A stretch of 62,094 bases of DNA, from the NCBI GenBank assembly GCA_024636555.1, contig JAGXGW010000080.1:1-62094 (forward strand), given 5' to 3'. Source of the DNA: Paracoccaceae bacterium. GTDB taxonomy: Bacteria; Pseudomonadota; Alphaproteobacteria; Rhodobacterales; Rhodobacteraceae. The notes beneath the pieces are model-generated. The model worked only from the letters and a program-made list of their open reading frames with translations, had not been told where the DNA came from and ran no database searches. The position numbers were made by a program, and so were the translations under genes. Positions 8,971 to 19,153 of the stretch are shown here, one piece after another. How positions within the stretch are numbered: the first letter of the stretch is position 1; every line of letters begins with the position of its first letter.

Positions 8971-10159
<1,189 letters not shown>

Positions 10160-10163
<4 letters not shown>

Positions 10164-10606
10164 GTCTCGTCCTCCATCATGTCTTCTGTGAAATGTGTAC
10201 CGGAAATCTGCCGCGACAGCCCCCGGAACAGGGCAACCTTGCGGCCATCCGCGCCCGTCACAGTCACATCGTAAACGCCGGAGCGGCCCGCCAGATGCAC
10301 CTCCTGCGCCGTGGCCGTCAGCACCTCGTCCGGTCGGCCGGGGCTCAGATAGGTGATACTGTTCTCCTGCGCCACGACCAGCTTGTTATGGCTGTTGCAG
10401 GCATAGGCAAAGGCCGTGTCGGCCAATGTGAAGATATAGCCGCCGTGACAGATGCCGTGGCCGTTCAGATGTTCCGGGCGGACGCGCATGGTCATCGTGG
10501 CCTGTCCGGGGGCAACCTTGATCAGCACCATCTCAAGCGCTTGGGCCGCGACATCGGTAGACCACATCGCGGCGGCCGATCGTGCGGCGCGTTCTTCGGG
10601 CGTCAT
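10160..10606 (-). CDS. paaI: hotdog-fold phenylacetyl-CoA-pathway thioesterase
   Basis: This is a 148-residue hotdog thioesterase of the PaaI family. The motif NGHGICHGGYIFTLADTAFA, around residues 48-67, carries the HGG signature. PaaI hydrolyses ring-hydroxylated phenylacetyl-CoA dead-end products and rescues CoA when the pathway stalls. ATG 10606 is chosen over a longer frame because GGAGGAGAG lies just upstream. It is the first gene of the leftward paaIJK-tetR operon and is divergent from paaZ over a 129-base promoter region. Confidence 0.93.
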
Positions 10607-10646
10607 GGTCTCTCCTCCCCATGCAATCGCGCGCAGACTGCACAAA

Positions 10647-10660
10647 ACCGACCACACGGT
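10647..10660. promoter_or_regulatory. candidate TetR/PaaR operator between paaI and paaZ
   Basis: ACCGACCACACGGT has inverted ACCG/CGGT ends and lies centrally between the divergent paaI and paaZ starts. Regulators of acyl- or aryl-CoA catabolism in the TetR family often bind ACCGACC-like palindromes, so one site could control both directions. Only one copy was seen. Confidence 0.4.
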
Positions 10661-10735
10661 CAAGAGTATTGCGTTGATCGAAATCCTGCGCCATGCTGCA
10701 CCCAGACGCGAATGTGTTTCAAGGGAGGAAATCCG

Positions 10736-12772
10736 ATGCTCAGGCCCCACAGCTATGCCTGCGGCGAATGGATCGCGCCGGGGCAGACCGCCACGGATAT
10801 TTCAGGCCCCGTCACCGGCAAGGTGATCGCACAGGCGGGGGGCGCAGCACTCGACATACAGGCGATGCTGGACCATGCCCGCAACGTCGGCGGGCCTGCC
10901 TTGCGCGCTATGGGCTTTCACGACCGCGCCCGCCTTCTCAAGGCGCTGGCCGCCCATCTGGATGCCCACAAGGAGCAGCTTTACGCGATCAACCCGCTCA
11001 CCGGCGCGACACGGCGCGATGGCTGGATCGACATTGACGGCGGCATCGGCACGATGGGTCTTTTCGCTGCCAAGGGGCGGCGCGAAATGCCGGACGGCCA
11101 TGTCTATATCGATGGCGAGGTCGAACAGCTCAGCCGCAAGGGCACCTTCCTCGGCCAGCATATCGCGGTGCCGTTGCGAGGTGTCGCGGTGCAGATCAAC
11201 GCGTTCAATTTTCCCGTCTGGGGCATGCTGGAAAAGCTGGCCCCCGCGCTGCTGGCAGGCATGCCATCCATCGTCAAACCCGCCACGCAAACCTGCTATC
11301 TGACAGAGGCTTGCATGCGGTTGATCATCGACAGCGGCATCCTGCCGGAAGGGGCCGTGCAACTGGTGATCGGGGGCACCGGCGATCTGCTGGACCGTCT
11401 GGGCGCGCAGGATGTGGTGGCTTTCACCGGCTCTGCCGATACCGCCCTCAAACTGCGGGCCAATCCCGCGCTGATGCGCCACTCCACCCGCTTCATGGCA
11501 GAGCAGGACAGCCTCAATGCTTCCATCCTCGGACCGGATGCCTCACCCGACAGCGCGGAATTTGCCCTGTTCATCAAGGAAGCGGTCACAGAGATCACCA
11601 CCAAAGCGGGCCAGAAATGCACCGCCACCCGCCGCCTGATCGTGCCTGCGGCAATGATGGAGGCCGTGGGTGCGGCACTGTCAGAGAAGCTCGCCGCCAT
11701 TTCCGTGGGCAACCCAGAGGCGGACGGCGTCCGTATGGGTGCGCTATCCTCGCATACGCAAAAGGCCGACGTGCTGTCCTGCCTCACGCAATTGCGGACA
11801 GAGGCGCGGCTGATCCATGGTGATCCCGCGCATATGTCGCTGGTAGATGCCGATCCCGAACAGGCGTTTCTGCCGCCGATGCTGCTGGCCTGCGATGATC
11901 CCGATGCCGCGCGTCTGGTGCACGAGGTCGAGGCGTTCGGCCCGCTCTCGACCCTGATGCCTTACCGCGATACCGCCCATGCGGCGGCGCTGGCCAATCG
12001 CGGCGGCGGCTCGCTCGTCTCCTCGCTGTTCACCGCCGATCCTGCCGTCGCCCGCAGCATCGTGCTGGACAGCGCAGCATGGCATGGCCGCATCTACATC
12101 AACAACGCCACCTCTGCCGCCGAGGCCACAGGCCATGGCGCGCCGCTGCCGCATATGATCCACGGCGGCCCCGGTCGCGCAGGCGGGGGCGAGGAACTGG
12201 GCGGCATCCGTGCCGTGCTGCATTATATGCAGCGCAGCGCCGTGCAGGGCAGCCCCGATATGCTGAGCGCGATCACCGGCACATGGATTACGGGCAGTGC
12301 GCAATCGACACATCCCACGCATCCGTTCCAGCGCAGCTTTACCGACATCGCCATCGGCGAGACGATCCAGACTGCTCCGCGTACCGTCACCCTCGAGGAT
12401 ATCGCGCATTTCGCCCATTTCACGGGTGACACGTTCTATGCCCATATGGATGAGGAGGCGGCCCGCGCAAATCCGTTCTTCCCCGGTCGCGTGGCGCATG
12501 GCTATCTGCTGCTCAGCTTCGCGGCGGGGCTGTTCGTGCAGCCCGATCCCGGCCCGGTTCTGGCCAATACCGGCCTCAATGCGCTGAGCTTCCAGAAACC
12601 CGTCAGCCCCGGTGACAGCATCCGCGTGGCGCTGACTTGCAAGCGCAAGACCCGCCGCACCGAAACTTACGGCGAGGTGGCGTGGAACGCGACCCTGACC
12701 AACCAGAACAATGAACAGGTCGCGCAATACGAATTGCTCACGATGGTATCCTATGACCACCCCGAAGGCTGA
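10736..12772 (+). CDS. paaZ: bifunctional oxepin-CoA hydrolase / 3-oxo-5,6-dehydrosuberyl-CoA semialdehyde dehydrogenase
   Basis: This is a 678-residue fusion protein close in length to E. coli PaaZ. Residues 1-520 are an aldehyde dehydrogenase, with [13 protein letters not shown] and the catalytic Cys in [11 protein letters not shown] near residue 295. Residues about 535-678 are an R-specific enoyl-CoA hydratase (MaoC-like) domain with [18 protein letters not shown] and [10 protein letters not shown]. The hydratase opens the oxepin ring and the dehydrogenase oxidises the resulting aldehyde. ATG 10736 has a strong AGGGAGG site 7 bases upstream. Its substrate is made by PaaABCDE and PaaG, which are not in the window. 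Confidence 0.95.
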   Translation: MLRPHSYACGEWIAPGQTATDISGPVTGKVIAQAGGAALDIQAMLDHARNVGGPALRAMGFHDRARLLKALAAHLDAHKEQLYAINPLTGATRRDGWIDIDGGIGTMGLFAAKGRREMPDGHVYIDGEVEQLSRKGTFLGQHIAVPLRGVAVQINAFNFPVWGMLEKLAPALLAGMPSIVKPATQTCYLTEACMRLIIDSGILPEGAVQLVIGGTGDLLDRLGAQDVVAFTGSADTALKLRANPALMRHSTRFMAEQDSLNASILGPDASPDSAEFALFIKEAVTEITTKAGQKCTATRRLIVPAAMMEAVGAALSEKLAAISVGNPEADGVRMGALSSHTQKADVLSCLTQLRTEARLIHGDPAHMSLVDADPEQAFLPPMLLACDDPDAARLVHEVEAFGPLSTLMPYRDTAHAAALANRGGGSLVSSLFTADPAVARSIVLDSAAWHGRIYINNATSAAEATGHGAPLPHMIHGGPGRAGGGEELGGIRAVLHYMQRSAVQGSPDMLSAITGTWITGSAQSTHPTHPFQRSFTDIAIGETIQTAPRTVTLEDIAHFAHFTGDTFYAHMDEEAARANPFFPGRVAHGYLLLSFAAGLFVQPDPGPVLANTGLNALSFQKPVSPGDSIRVALTCKRKTRRTETYGEVAWNATLTNQNNEQVAQYELLTMVSYDHPEG

Positions 12773-12776
12773 TCCG

Positions 12777-12807
12777 GGCTTCTTCTTGTCCGCAATATCC
12801 ATCCGCC
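12777..12807 (+). repeat. intergenic repeat copy after paaZ
   Basis: GGCTTCTTCTTGTCC, then AATATCC and CCGCC, match the repeat family at 3594, 14068, 27751, 32634 and 51439. The copy starts 4 bases after the paaZ stop codon. Confidence 0.6.
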
Positions 12808-12863
12808 AGCGCCGCCGCACAGAAACGGTTCAGTTGGCGGCGCAATGCGTGTAACAGGCGGTT

Positions 12864-13688
12864 ATGGACCCGCTTGAGCCCGTCATAACAGCGTTGCACG
12901 CCGAATCGCGCCTGCGGGTCTGGTCGCTGGTGATCACCGTCTTCGGCGATTGTGTGCAGCATCGCGGCGGTGCGATCTCCACCGCGCGGCTCGGGCGGCT
13001 TCTGGGACGCATCGGGGTGGAGCCGGGCGCGCTGCGCACCGCCTTGTCGCGGCTGGGCCGTGACGGATGGGTCAACAGCGAACGCGCCGGACGGCTCAGC
13101 CATTACCGCCTCAGCCCCACCGGGCTGGCCCGGTTCAGCGAGGCCAGCAGCCGCATCTACGCGCCCGCGCGCCAAATGCCCGTCACCGAATGGACCCTCT
13201 CGACCGAGGGCGACATGCAGACCGCTGTGCCGCTGGGCGGGCTCTGGCTGCGCCCCGCAGACATGCTCGCGCCCGCGAAACCCGCCTTCCGCATGACGGG
13301 GCGAATCACGGATCTGGCCCCCGCCATGCGCGATAGCCTTATCAGGACAGCCCATGCCACAGCCCTGCGCCGCCTGAACGGCGATCTTGACAGGCTTGCC
13401 TTGATTGAGGGTGATCCGCTGACCCATGCGGCGGCCCGGATCCTTCTGATCCACCGCTGGCGGCGCATCGTGCTGCGCTTTCCCGACCTGCCGCCCGCAC
13501 TTCTGCCCGCCGATCTGGCTAAACACGACCCCCGCGCCCGCGTCGGTGCCGCCTATCTGCATCTGACGCCCGGCGCCGAGGACTGGCTGGACAGCACCGA
13601 GGACGACATGGCCCCGATGCCCGCCCCCGATCAGAGCCTTGCGGCCCGCTTCCGGAGCTTACCCGTTGCAAAGGGGTTGATTTCATAG
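12864..13688 (+). CDS. paaX: PaaX family transcriptional repressor
   Basis: This is a 274-residue regulator. An N-terminal winged HTH (ARLGRLLGRIGVEPGALRTA, then LSRLGRDGWV, residues about 40-70) is followed by a central linker and a C-terminal PaaX-type domain. PaaX proteins repress phenylacetate genes and are released by phenylacetyl-CoA. It lies 91 bases downstream of paaZ in the same direction, with a repeat copy in the gap. With the TetR gene at 7089, this small paa cluster carries two candidate local regulators. Confidence 0.88.
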   Translation: MDPLEPVITALHAESRLRVWSLVITVFGDCVQHRGGAISTARLGRLLGRIGVEPGALRTALSRLGRDGWVNSERAGRLSHYRLSPTGLARFSEASSRIYAPARQMPVTEWTLSTEGDMQTAVPLGGLWLRPADMLAPAKPAFRMTGRITDLAPAMRDSLIRTAHATALRRLNGDLDRLALIEGDPLTHAAARILLIHRWRRIVLRFPDLPPALLPADLAKHDPRARVGAAYLHLTPGAEDWLDSTEDDMAPMPAPDQSLAARFRSLPVAKGLIS

Positions 13689-13710
13689 CTCAACAGCGCA
13701 ACTCTGGGCC

Positions 13711-14055
13711 ATGACCATACAACCGCCTGTCCCTCCCGCATCATCACAAGCGCCCGAACAGGTCGCCTTCGATCGTCTGGAACTCGGGCAGATCCTGTCG
13801 CTTTACGGGCGCATGGTCGCCTTGGGGGAATGGCGCGACTACGGCATATCGCATCTGCGCGAGGTGGCAGTTTTCTCGATCTTCCGGCGTACGGCCGAGA
13901 ATCCGCTCTACCGGATCGAAAAGCGCCCCAAGCTGCGCAGCAAACAGGGGCTTTACGCCGTGATCGGCATGGATGGTCAGGTGCTCAAGCGCGGCCAGGA
14001 TCTGCGGACCGTCCTGCGCGTGCTGGAGCGCAAGCTGATCCGCGTGGTTGAATAG
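13711..14055 (+). CDS. DUF2794 protein
   Basis: This is a 114-residue soluble protein of the conserved alphaproteobacterial family DUF2794. Recognisable parts are FDRLELGQILSLYGRMVALG and YRIEKRPKLRSKQGLYAVIG. No catalytic motif is evident and the role is unknown. It follows paaX by 22 bases and is convergent with the NlpC/P60 gene, with a repeat copy covering the junction. The connection to phenylacetate is probably accidental. Confidence 0.85.
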   Translation: MTIQPPVPPASSQAPEQVAFDRLELGQILSLYGRMVALGEWRDYGISHLREVAVFSIFRRTAENPLYRIEKRPKLRSKQGLYAVIGMDGQVLKRGQDLRTVLRVLERKLIRVVE

Positions 14056-14067
14056 CCCGCCGCTCCC

Positions 14068-14100
14068 GGCTTCTTCTTGCCCTAAATATCCAGATCCAGC
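14068..14100. repeat. intergenic repeat copy between convergent genes
   Basis: GGCTTCTTCTTGCCC followed by AAATATCC matches the repeat family. The stop codon of the leftward NlpC/P60 gene (14082-14084) lies inside the repeat, so the element forms part of a coding end here. Confidence 0.6.
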
Positions 14101-14921
14101 CGTCGATGCGCCGTGACAGGCCCGCCGCCTTGCGCCGCGATCCGCGCCACAGCCTCGGCCAGCCCCTCATGGGCCACCGCCATGTGGTGGGCATTGGCAT
14201 GCAGGATCGTCTCCGGCCCCGCCACCCATGCGACATGTCCTTTCCAGAACAGCAGATCGCCACGCTGCGCGGCCGTGCCCTCCGTCACGCGCTGGCCCAA
14301 AGCGCCGGCCTGCATGTCGCTGTCACCCGGACAGGCGATGCCGCAAGCCAGACAGGCCGCTTGCACAAGGCCGGAGCAATCGATCCCGAAGGCGCTGTTG
14401 CCGCCCCACAGATAGGGCGTGCCCAACAGCAGCGTGGCCACAGTCACCGGGTCCGCCTCAACCTGCGTCAGCGGCACGAGATGGCAGGCAGGTACATGGC
14501 CCGCATCGGTCAGGATGAACGATCCCGCCTGTTCCAGACCGCGCAGGCGGCTGCCAAAGCTCAGCGACATTGTCTCTGGCGATTTGATGTCGGCGGCCAC
14601 GTAGGCGTGCGTGGCGCGCACGCAAACCCGCAGGTCCGGCAGATCGCCTGCCCGCAAGGCCGCGCTGGGCAGATAGCCCACATAGCCATCCCGCGCTGCC
14701 TGCACGAAAGACCAGCCTGCGCGCTCCTCGAACACCTCCACCGCCTCGCCGCGCAGCAACTCTCGTTCGCGCTTGCCGTCTGGCTGATCGCGCAGCGCCA
14801 CAACGGGTTCCGCCACAAGCCGTGTCCATCCCTCGACAAAGGCAGCGGCCTCGACCTGCCCCTCAAGGAAACGCGCCGCCACACGCCCGTTGGCCGGTGT
14901 CATACGTGGATCAAGTCTCAC
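14082..14921 (-). CDS. NlpC/P60 family peptidase with SH3 domain
   Basis: This is a 279-residue cell-wall peptidase of clan CA. An N-terminal SH3-like region (about 25-110) precedes the NlpC/P60 domain, with the catalytic Cys in FGIDCSGLVQAA near residue 187 and the His in GHVAWVAG near 233. Such enzymes cleave gamma-D-glutamyl bonds in muropeptides. No signal peptide is seen, so it probably acts on recycled muropeptides in the cytoplasm. The GTG at 14921 overlaps the aminopeptidase stop (GTGA), indicating translational coupling. An ATG at 14903 is possible but less likely. Confidence 0.88.
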   Translation of the reverse strand: MRLDPRMTPANGRVAARFLEGQVEAAAFVEGWTRLVAEPVVALRDQPDGKRERELLRGEAVEVFEERAGWSFVQAARDGYVGYLPSAALRAGDLPDLRVCVRATHAYVAADIKSPETMSLSFGSRLRGLEQAGSFILTDAGHVPACHLVPLTQVEADPVTVATLLLGTPYLWGGNSAFGIDCSGLVQAACLACGIACPGDSDMQAGALGQRVTEGTAAQRGDLLFWKGHVAWVAGPETILHANAHHMAVAHEGLAEAVARIAAQGGGPVTAHRRLDLDI

Positions 14922-16303
14922 AGCTTCAGCACCTCCGGCAAGGCCTCCAGCAGCGCGCGTGCGCCCATGCCCACGCCCCCCTTGGGCCGCGCAGGGGCGG
15001 CATTGGGTTGCCAGCCGTAGATGTCGAAATGCGTGTAGCTCTGGCTCTCACCCGCGAACCGGCGCAGGAACAAGGCCGCTGTGATGGCACCGGCAAAGCC
15101 GGATTTGGGCGCATTGTCCAGATCGGCGATGCCCGGCTCGATCTCGCTCTCGTAAGGTGTCCAGAACGGCAGCCGCCAGACCGGATCGGCGACTCGCGCA
15201 GCAGCCTCCTGCAAAGCGCTGGCGACGCCTGCGTCATCTGTGAAGAACGGTGACAGGTCCGGCCCCAGCGCCACCCGCGCAGCCCCTGTCAGCGTGGCCA
15301 TCGACACCATCAGATCAGGGTCTTCCTCGGCCCCCAGCGCCAGCGCATCAGCCAGCACAAGACGGCCCTCGGCATCGGTGTTGTTCACCTCCACCGTCAG
15401 CCCCTTGCGCGATGTCAGGATATCGCCGGGCCGCATCGCCCCCGCGCTGACCGCGTTCTCCACCGCCGGAATCAGCACCCGCAGCCGCAGTTTCAGCCCC
15501 AGCGCCATGATCATATGCGCCAGCCCCAGCACGGTCGCCGCGCCACCCATGTCCTTTTTCATCAGCCCCATGCCGGAGCCAGGCTTGAGGTTGAGCCCGC
15601 CCGTGTCGAAGCACACGCCCTTGCCCACCAGCGTCAGGCGGGGGCCTGCCGTGCCCCAGCGCATATCGATCAGGCGCGGTTCCTGGTCTGCAGCGCGCCT
15701 CACGGCATGGATCATCGGAAAGTTCTGCTCCAGCAGCGCCTGCCCCCGGATCACATGCGCCTGTGCGCCATTTTGCTCTGCCAGTTCCAGACAGGCCGCT
15801 TCCAGCGCCTCCGGCCCCATATCGTTGGCAGGGGTGTTGATCAGATCGCGGGTCAAGGCCTCACCCGCCGCGATGATCTCGGTCCGCGCTGCATCCACCC
15901 CCTCGGGCGCGACAAGGCGCGCCGCGCTGCCGGACTGGCTGCGGTAGCGGTCAAACCTGTAGGACGCGAGCAACCAGCCCAGCGCCTCTTCGCTCGCCTG
16001 CTCTGCGGACAGACCCGACACGATCCTGTAATTGCCCGCAGGCAGCGCGCCGGCAGCGGCTGCAAGGTGGAACCGGCCGCGCGCACGCTGTTCTGCGGTG
16101 CCGTATCCGACCAGAACCGCGGCAGGCGCGCCATCCTCCGACGGGATCACCAGATGCTTGCCCAGCCCGCCGTTGAAGCCCGACGCCTCCACCCACCGCA
16201 CCACGGGGTCCGGTTGGCCGGACAGCCAACCCTTCAGTTTGTCGGCCTCGATCACATGAACGGGCCATCCCGTGGCGTCGGCTGGGGCAAAAGTCAGGGT
16301 CAT
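14918..16303 (-). CDS. M17 leucyl aminopeptidase family protein
   Basis: This is a 461-residue cytosolic metallo-aminopeptidase. The M17 signature NNTDAEGRLVLADAL lies around residues 320-334, with metal-site motifs VGKGVCFDTGGLNLKP and MKKDMGGAA before it. These enzymes release N-terminal residues from peptides. Pairing with the NlpC/P60 peptidase in one coupled unit suggests muropeptide or peptide recycling. ATG 16303 is chosen because AAGG precedes it and the N-terminus MTLTFAPADATGWP fits the family. The next 230 bases upstream (16304-16533) hold no gene I can recognise. Confidence 0.92.
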   Translation of the reverse strand: MTLTFAPADATGWPVHVIEADKLKGWLSGQPDPVVRWVEASGFNGGLGKHLVIPSEDGAPAAVLVGYGTAEQRARGRFHLAAAAGALPAGNYRIVSGLSAEQASEEALGWLLASYRFDRYRSQSGSAARLVAPEGVDAARTEIIAAGEALTRDLINTPANDMGPEALEAACLELAEQNGAQAHVIRGQALLEQNFPMIHAVRRAADQEPRLIDMRWGTAGPRLTLVGKGVCFDTGGLNLKPGSGMGLMKKDMGGAATVLGLAHMIMALGLKLRLRVLIPAVENAVSAGAMRPGDILTSRKGLTVEVNNTDAEGRLVLADALALGAEEDPDLMVSMATLTGAARVALGPDLSPFFTDDAGVASALQEAAARVADPVWRLPFWTPYESEIEPGIADLDNAPKSGFAGAITAALFLRRFAGESQSYTHFDIYGWQPNAAPARPKGGVGMGARALLEALPEVLKL

Positions 16304-16533
16304 CTCAGGGCCTTCTTGCTGGTGTCTGCGCCGCATGCTGGCGGCCGGGAACCGGGCCAGCCCCGCGCCGGATGCATCGGAGTTGCGCGCAGCCTATCTG
16401 TCCTGTTCCGGACTGCAAGAGGGGTGATCGCACGCCTTTTCGGCCATGCGCAGCACTTCCCGCCCGTGCCGGACCGGCGTGCAAGCCTCCACAAAAAGCC
16501 CACCATGCTCGCCTGTGCCGCCCGCCAGTCCGA

Positions 16534-16914
16534 TCAGACAGACAGATCCCGTGTATCCCAGATCGCCGTCAACGAGCGGTCTCCGACGCGCAGCAGCCTT
16601 GCCAGCGTTGCGGCCAGAGCGATCATGTCGGAACGGTCGATCGTGGTCGTGACATCACGGGCAACGCGTGCCAGCAGATGCAGCCCGATCTGCTCCGCAA
16701 TCGCCGCCATGGAGCGCGCGCTTTTGCGCAGCAATTCGACATCCGCTTCGTGGTACATGCGTTCTGCATGGCTCAACCGGACGGCCAGTTCCTCCATCGC
16801 GCGGCAGATCACATCCTCCGCCGCAGCTTCCCCCAATTCGAGATGAAGATCCGTCAACCTCTCAGAATCTATGCGGATCACCTCATCATGCCCCAAAACA
16901 GTCGTCTGTTCCAC
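16534..16914 (-). CDS. conserved hypothetical protein, helical
   Basis: This is about 126 residues if it starts at GTG 16914, which follows GGGGTGAG. The open frame reaches 16977 without a better start. The protein is soluble and strongly helical (LGEAAAEDVICRAMEELAVR, then ARSMAAIAEQIGL), with no catalytic motif. It resembles uncharacterised proteins I associate with Rhodobacterales. Codon use and lack of a better reading on the other strand support it as real. It is divergent from the carbonic anhydrase gene. Function unknown. Confidence 0.65.
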   Translation of the reverse strand: MEQTTVLGHDEVIRIDSERLTDLHLELGEAAAEDVICRAMEELAVRLSHAERMYHEADVELLRKSARSMAAIAEQIGLHLLARVARDVTTTIDRSDMIALAATLARLLRVGDRSLTAIWDTRDLSV

Positions 16915-17083
16915 GTACTCACCCCAATCAAGACGCCCCCACGGCAGCACTGAACATGCCCATCCGCAGGTTCCCAAAAGGTTGCCGCCAACCGATTTTA
17001 TCGCTCGAATTCGACATGAATACGCACTAAGACGCCTAGCCAGAGGTCATCAAGCCAATAGCACCAGAGTCAGGGATCACTTC

Positions 17084-17734
17084 ATGGACCATGCCAAAGC
17101 CTTGCCCGGCTATCTGATCTCGCGCTATCAGGGCTGGAAAGCCACGTCCTATGCAGAAAACGAAAGCTGGTATCGACGGCTCGCCGAGATGGGCCAGCAC
17201 CCGCGCGCCATGGTGATTTCCTGCTGTGACAGCCGGGTGCATGTCACCTCGATCTTCGGGGCAGATCAGGGCGAGTTCTTCATCCATCGTAATATCGCGA
17301 ACTTGGTGCCGAGATATGAACCCGATGGCGCACCGCACGGCACCTCCGCAGCTGTGGAATATGCGGTCACGGTTCTCAAGGTCGCGCATGTGATCGTGCT
17401 GGGGCATTCCTCTTGCGGCGGCGTCAAGGGCTGTCTGGACATGTGCTCTGGCAAGGCCCCGCAACTGGAAGAACGCACCAGCTTTGTCGGCCGCTGGATG
17501 GACATCCTGCGCCCCGGATACGAGCGCGTCAAAGATATTGCGGACCCCGCAAAGCAACAACGCGCGCTCGAGATGGATTCCGTGCTGATCTCGCTCGAGA
17601 ACCTGATGACATTTCCCTTCGTCGCGGATGAGGTGAAATCAGGCCGGATGACCCTGCACGGCCTTTGGACGGATATCGGCGACGGGTCGCTGGAATGCTA
17701 CGATTCCGCGCGCGGCGAATTTTTCGCTGTCTGA
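17084..17734 (+). CDS. beta-class carbonic anhydrase
   Basis: This enzyme interconverts CO2 and bicarbonate in the cytoplasm. It is 216 residues, and the zinc ligands are visible: Cys in CCDSRV with the Asp/Arg dyad (about residues 45-50), then His and Cys in GHSSCGG (about residues 107-113). ATG 17084 with AGGGAT about 8 bases upstream is preferred to a frame beginning 71 codons earlier. It lies 97 bases before sbtA in the same direction, with a promoter-like sequence between, so together they form a bicarbonate uptake and conversion module. Confidence 0.95.
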   Translation: MDHAKALPGYLISRYQGWKATSYAENESWYRRLAEMGQHPRAMVISCCDSRVHVTSIFGADQGEFFIHRNIANLVPRYEPDGAPHGTSAAVEYAVTVLKVAHVIVLGHSSCGGVKGCLDMCSGKAPQLEERTSFVGRWMDILRPGYERVKDIADPAKQQRALEMDSVLISLENLMTFPFVADEVKSGRMTLHGLWTDIGDGSLECYDSARGEFFAV

Positions 17735-17742
17735 AGCAAAGT

Positions 17743-17772
17743 TTGACTGAACGGTCGGGAATGACTTTATAT
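17743..17772 (+). promoter_or_regulatory. predicted sigma70-type promoter for sbtA
   Basis: TTGACT (17743-17748) and TTATAT (17767-17772) are separated by 18 bases and end 59 bases before the sbtA start. Both hexamers are close to consensus and stand out in this GC-rich sequence. Confidence 0.5.
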
Positions 17773-17831
17773 TTCCGCGCCAACATATGTGACCACACCG
17801 CAAAGCGCGCGGTGCAACAAAAGGGGCAGCA

Positions 17832-18809
17832 ATGGACGGCATCCTTTCCTTGGCGGGGTCCAACCTGATCTCGCCCATCGTTCTCAGTTTCGCACTCGGT
17901 CTTTTCGCCGCCCTCGCCCGCTCCGATCTGACCGTGCCCGAAGCGGTCGCCAAGGGCATGTCGCTCTACCTGCTCTTCGCCATCGGCTTCAAAGGCGGGG
18001 TCGCCGTCGCCTCTCACGGGATTGATGCCAAGCTGGGCCTGTCCTTGCTGGCCGGGGTTGTCCTGTCGGCCGCGCTGCCGCTGATCGCCTTTGCCATGCT
18101 GCGCGCGATATCAAACCTGTCGGCCACCGATGCAGCGGCTGTGGCGGCCCATTATGGCTCGATCTCGATCGTCACCTTCGTTGCGGCCTCTTCGATACTG
18201 GAAGGGCGCGGCATTGCCTATGAAGGCTATATGGTCGCCGTGGCTGCCGCAATGGAGGCCCCTGCGATCCTGTCAGCTTTATGGCTGGTGGCGCGCGGAT
18301 CGGGAGGGCGGAAAATGGATGCGGGCCTGTGGCACGAGATCCTGCTGAACGGGTCCATCGTTTTGCTGCTGGGGTCGTTCCTGATCGGCTGGATCACCGG
18401 CCCTGCGGGGCTGGCGCAGATCGACAGCTTCATCGTGGCGCCGTTCAAGGGTGTGCTCTGCCTGTTCCTGCTGGATATGGGGCTGGTGGCGGGGCGCGGC
18501 CTGCGTAGCGGGCGGCACGTGCTGGGTGCGGGCGCGCTTGCCTTTGGTGTGATCATGCCGGTTGTGGGGGCCGGTTTGGGCCTTGCGACTGGCATGCTGC
18601 TGGGGCTGTCATCCGGCGGCGTCACGCTAATGGCCGTGCTCTGTGCCTCGGCGAGTTACATCGCGGTGCCTGCAGCGATGCGTGTGGCCTTGCCTGAGGC
18701 GAACCCTGCCGTCTATCTTACCCTGTCGCTCGGGGTGACCTTTCCTTTCAACCTGACGCTTGGCATCCCGCTTTATATGGCGGCCGCCATGGCCCTGACC
18801 GGAGGCTGA
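17832..18809 (+). CDS. sbtA: sodium-dependent bicarbonate permease SbtA family
   Basis: This is a 325-residue membrane protein with about ten hydrophobic segments. Residues 1-30 contain LAGSNLISPIVLSFALGLFA, and an inverted repeat of two five-helix halves is apparent around the central loop near residue 158. SbtA carries HCO3- and Na+ into the cell at high affinity and was characterised in cyanobacteria. AAGGGG precedes ATG 17832. It is followed after 3 bases by the PII-like sbtB and preceded by carbonic anhydrase. It is slightly shorter than cyanobacterial SbtA (about 370). Confidence 0.92.
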   Translation: MDGILSLAGSNLISPIVLSFALGLFAALARSDLTVPEAVAKGMSLYLLFAIGFKGGVAVASHGIDAKLGLSLLAGVVLSAALPLIAFAMLRAISNLSATDAAAVAAHYGSISIVTFVAASSILEGRGIAYEGYMVAVAAAMEAPAILSALWLVARGSGGRKMDAGLWHEILLNGSIVLLLGSFLIGWITGPAGLAQIDSFIVAPFKGVLCLFLLDMGLVAGRGLRSGRHVLGAGALAFGVIMPVVGAGLGLATGMLLGLSSGGVTLMAVLCASASYIAVPAAMRVALPEANPAVYLTLSLGVTFPFNLTLGIPLYMAAAMALTGG

Positions 18810-18812
18810 GAC

Positions 18813-19121
18813 ATGAAGACCCATGAGGCCAAACGCGTGGAAATCACCATCGAGGCTGTGATGCAGAGCCGTCTGACCGATGCGATCGCGGGGGCGGGCG
18901 TCACCGGATACACCATACTGCCCGTGCTGGGCGGATCGGGTCGCTCCGGTGAGTGGACCCGTGAGGGACAGGTCGGACGGACCGGCATGGTGCAAGTTGT
19001 GTGCATCGTCAGACCCGAGAGGGTGGATGCTTTGCTCGATGCAGCCTTCGACGTCGTGGAGCGCCATATCGGCGTTGTCTGCGTGACCGATTGTCTGGTC
19101 CTGCGCGCGGAACGGTTTTAA
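18813..19121 (+). CDS. sbtB: PII-like protein SbtB
   Basis: This is a 102-residue small trimeric-type PII-like protein. A ferredoxin-like core is apparent, with a T-loop region containing GSGRSGEWTREGQVGRTGM near residues 40-60. SbtB binds adenine nucleotides, including cAMP, and controls SbtA by occluding it. The gene starts 3 bases after sbtA stops, so the two are cotranscribed. The C-terminal CVTDCLVLRAERF has two Cys residues, but the redox-type C-loop of some cyanobacterial SbtB proteins is not clearly present. Confidence 0.9.
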   Translation: MKTHEAKRVEITIEAVMQSRLTDAIAGAGVTGYTILPVLGGSGRSGEWTREGQVGRTGMVQVVCIVRPERVDALLDAAFDVVERHIGVVCVTDCLVLRAERF

Positions 19122-19153
19122 CCGAAAGGTAACCCTCATCTGCGATTCTGCGG

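Noticed and set aside
16300-16506. Possible 68-residue gene upstream of the aminopeptidase
   Set aside because: Composition rich in Arg, Pro and Trp, no ribosome-binding site, and it overlaps the aminopeptidase start.
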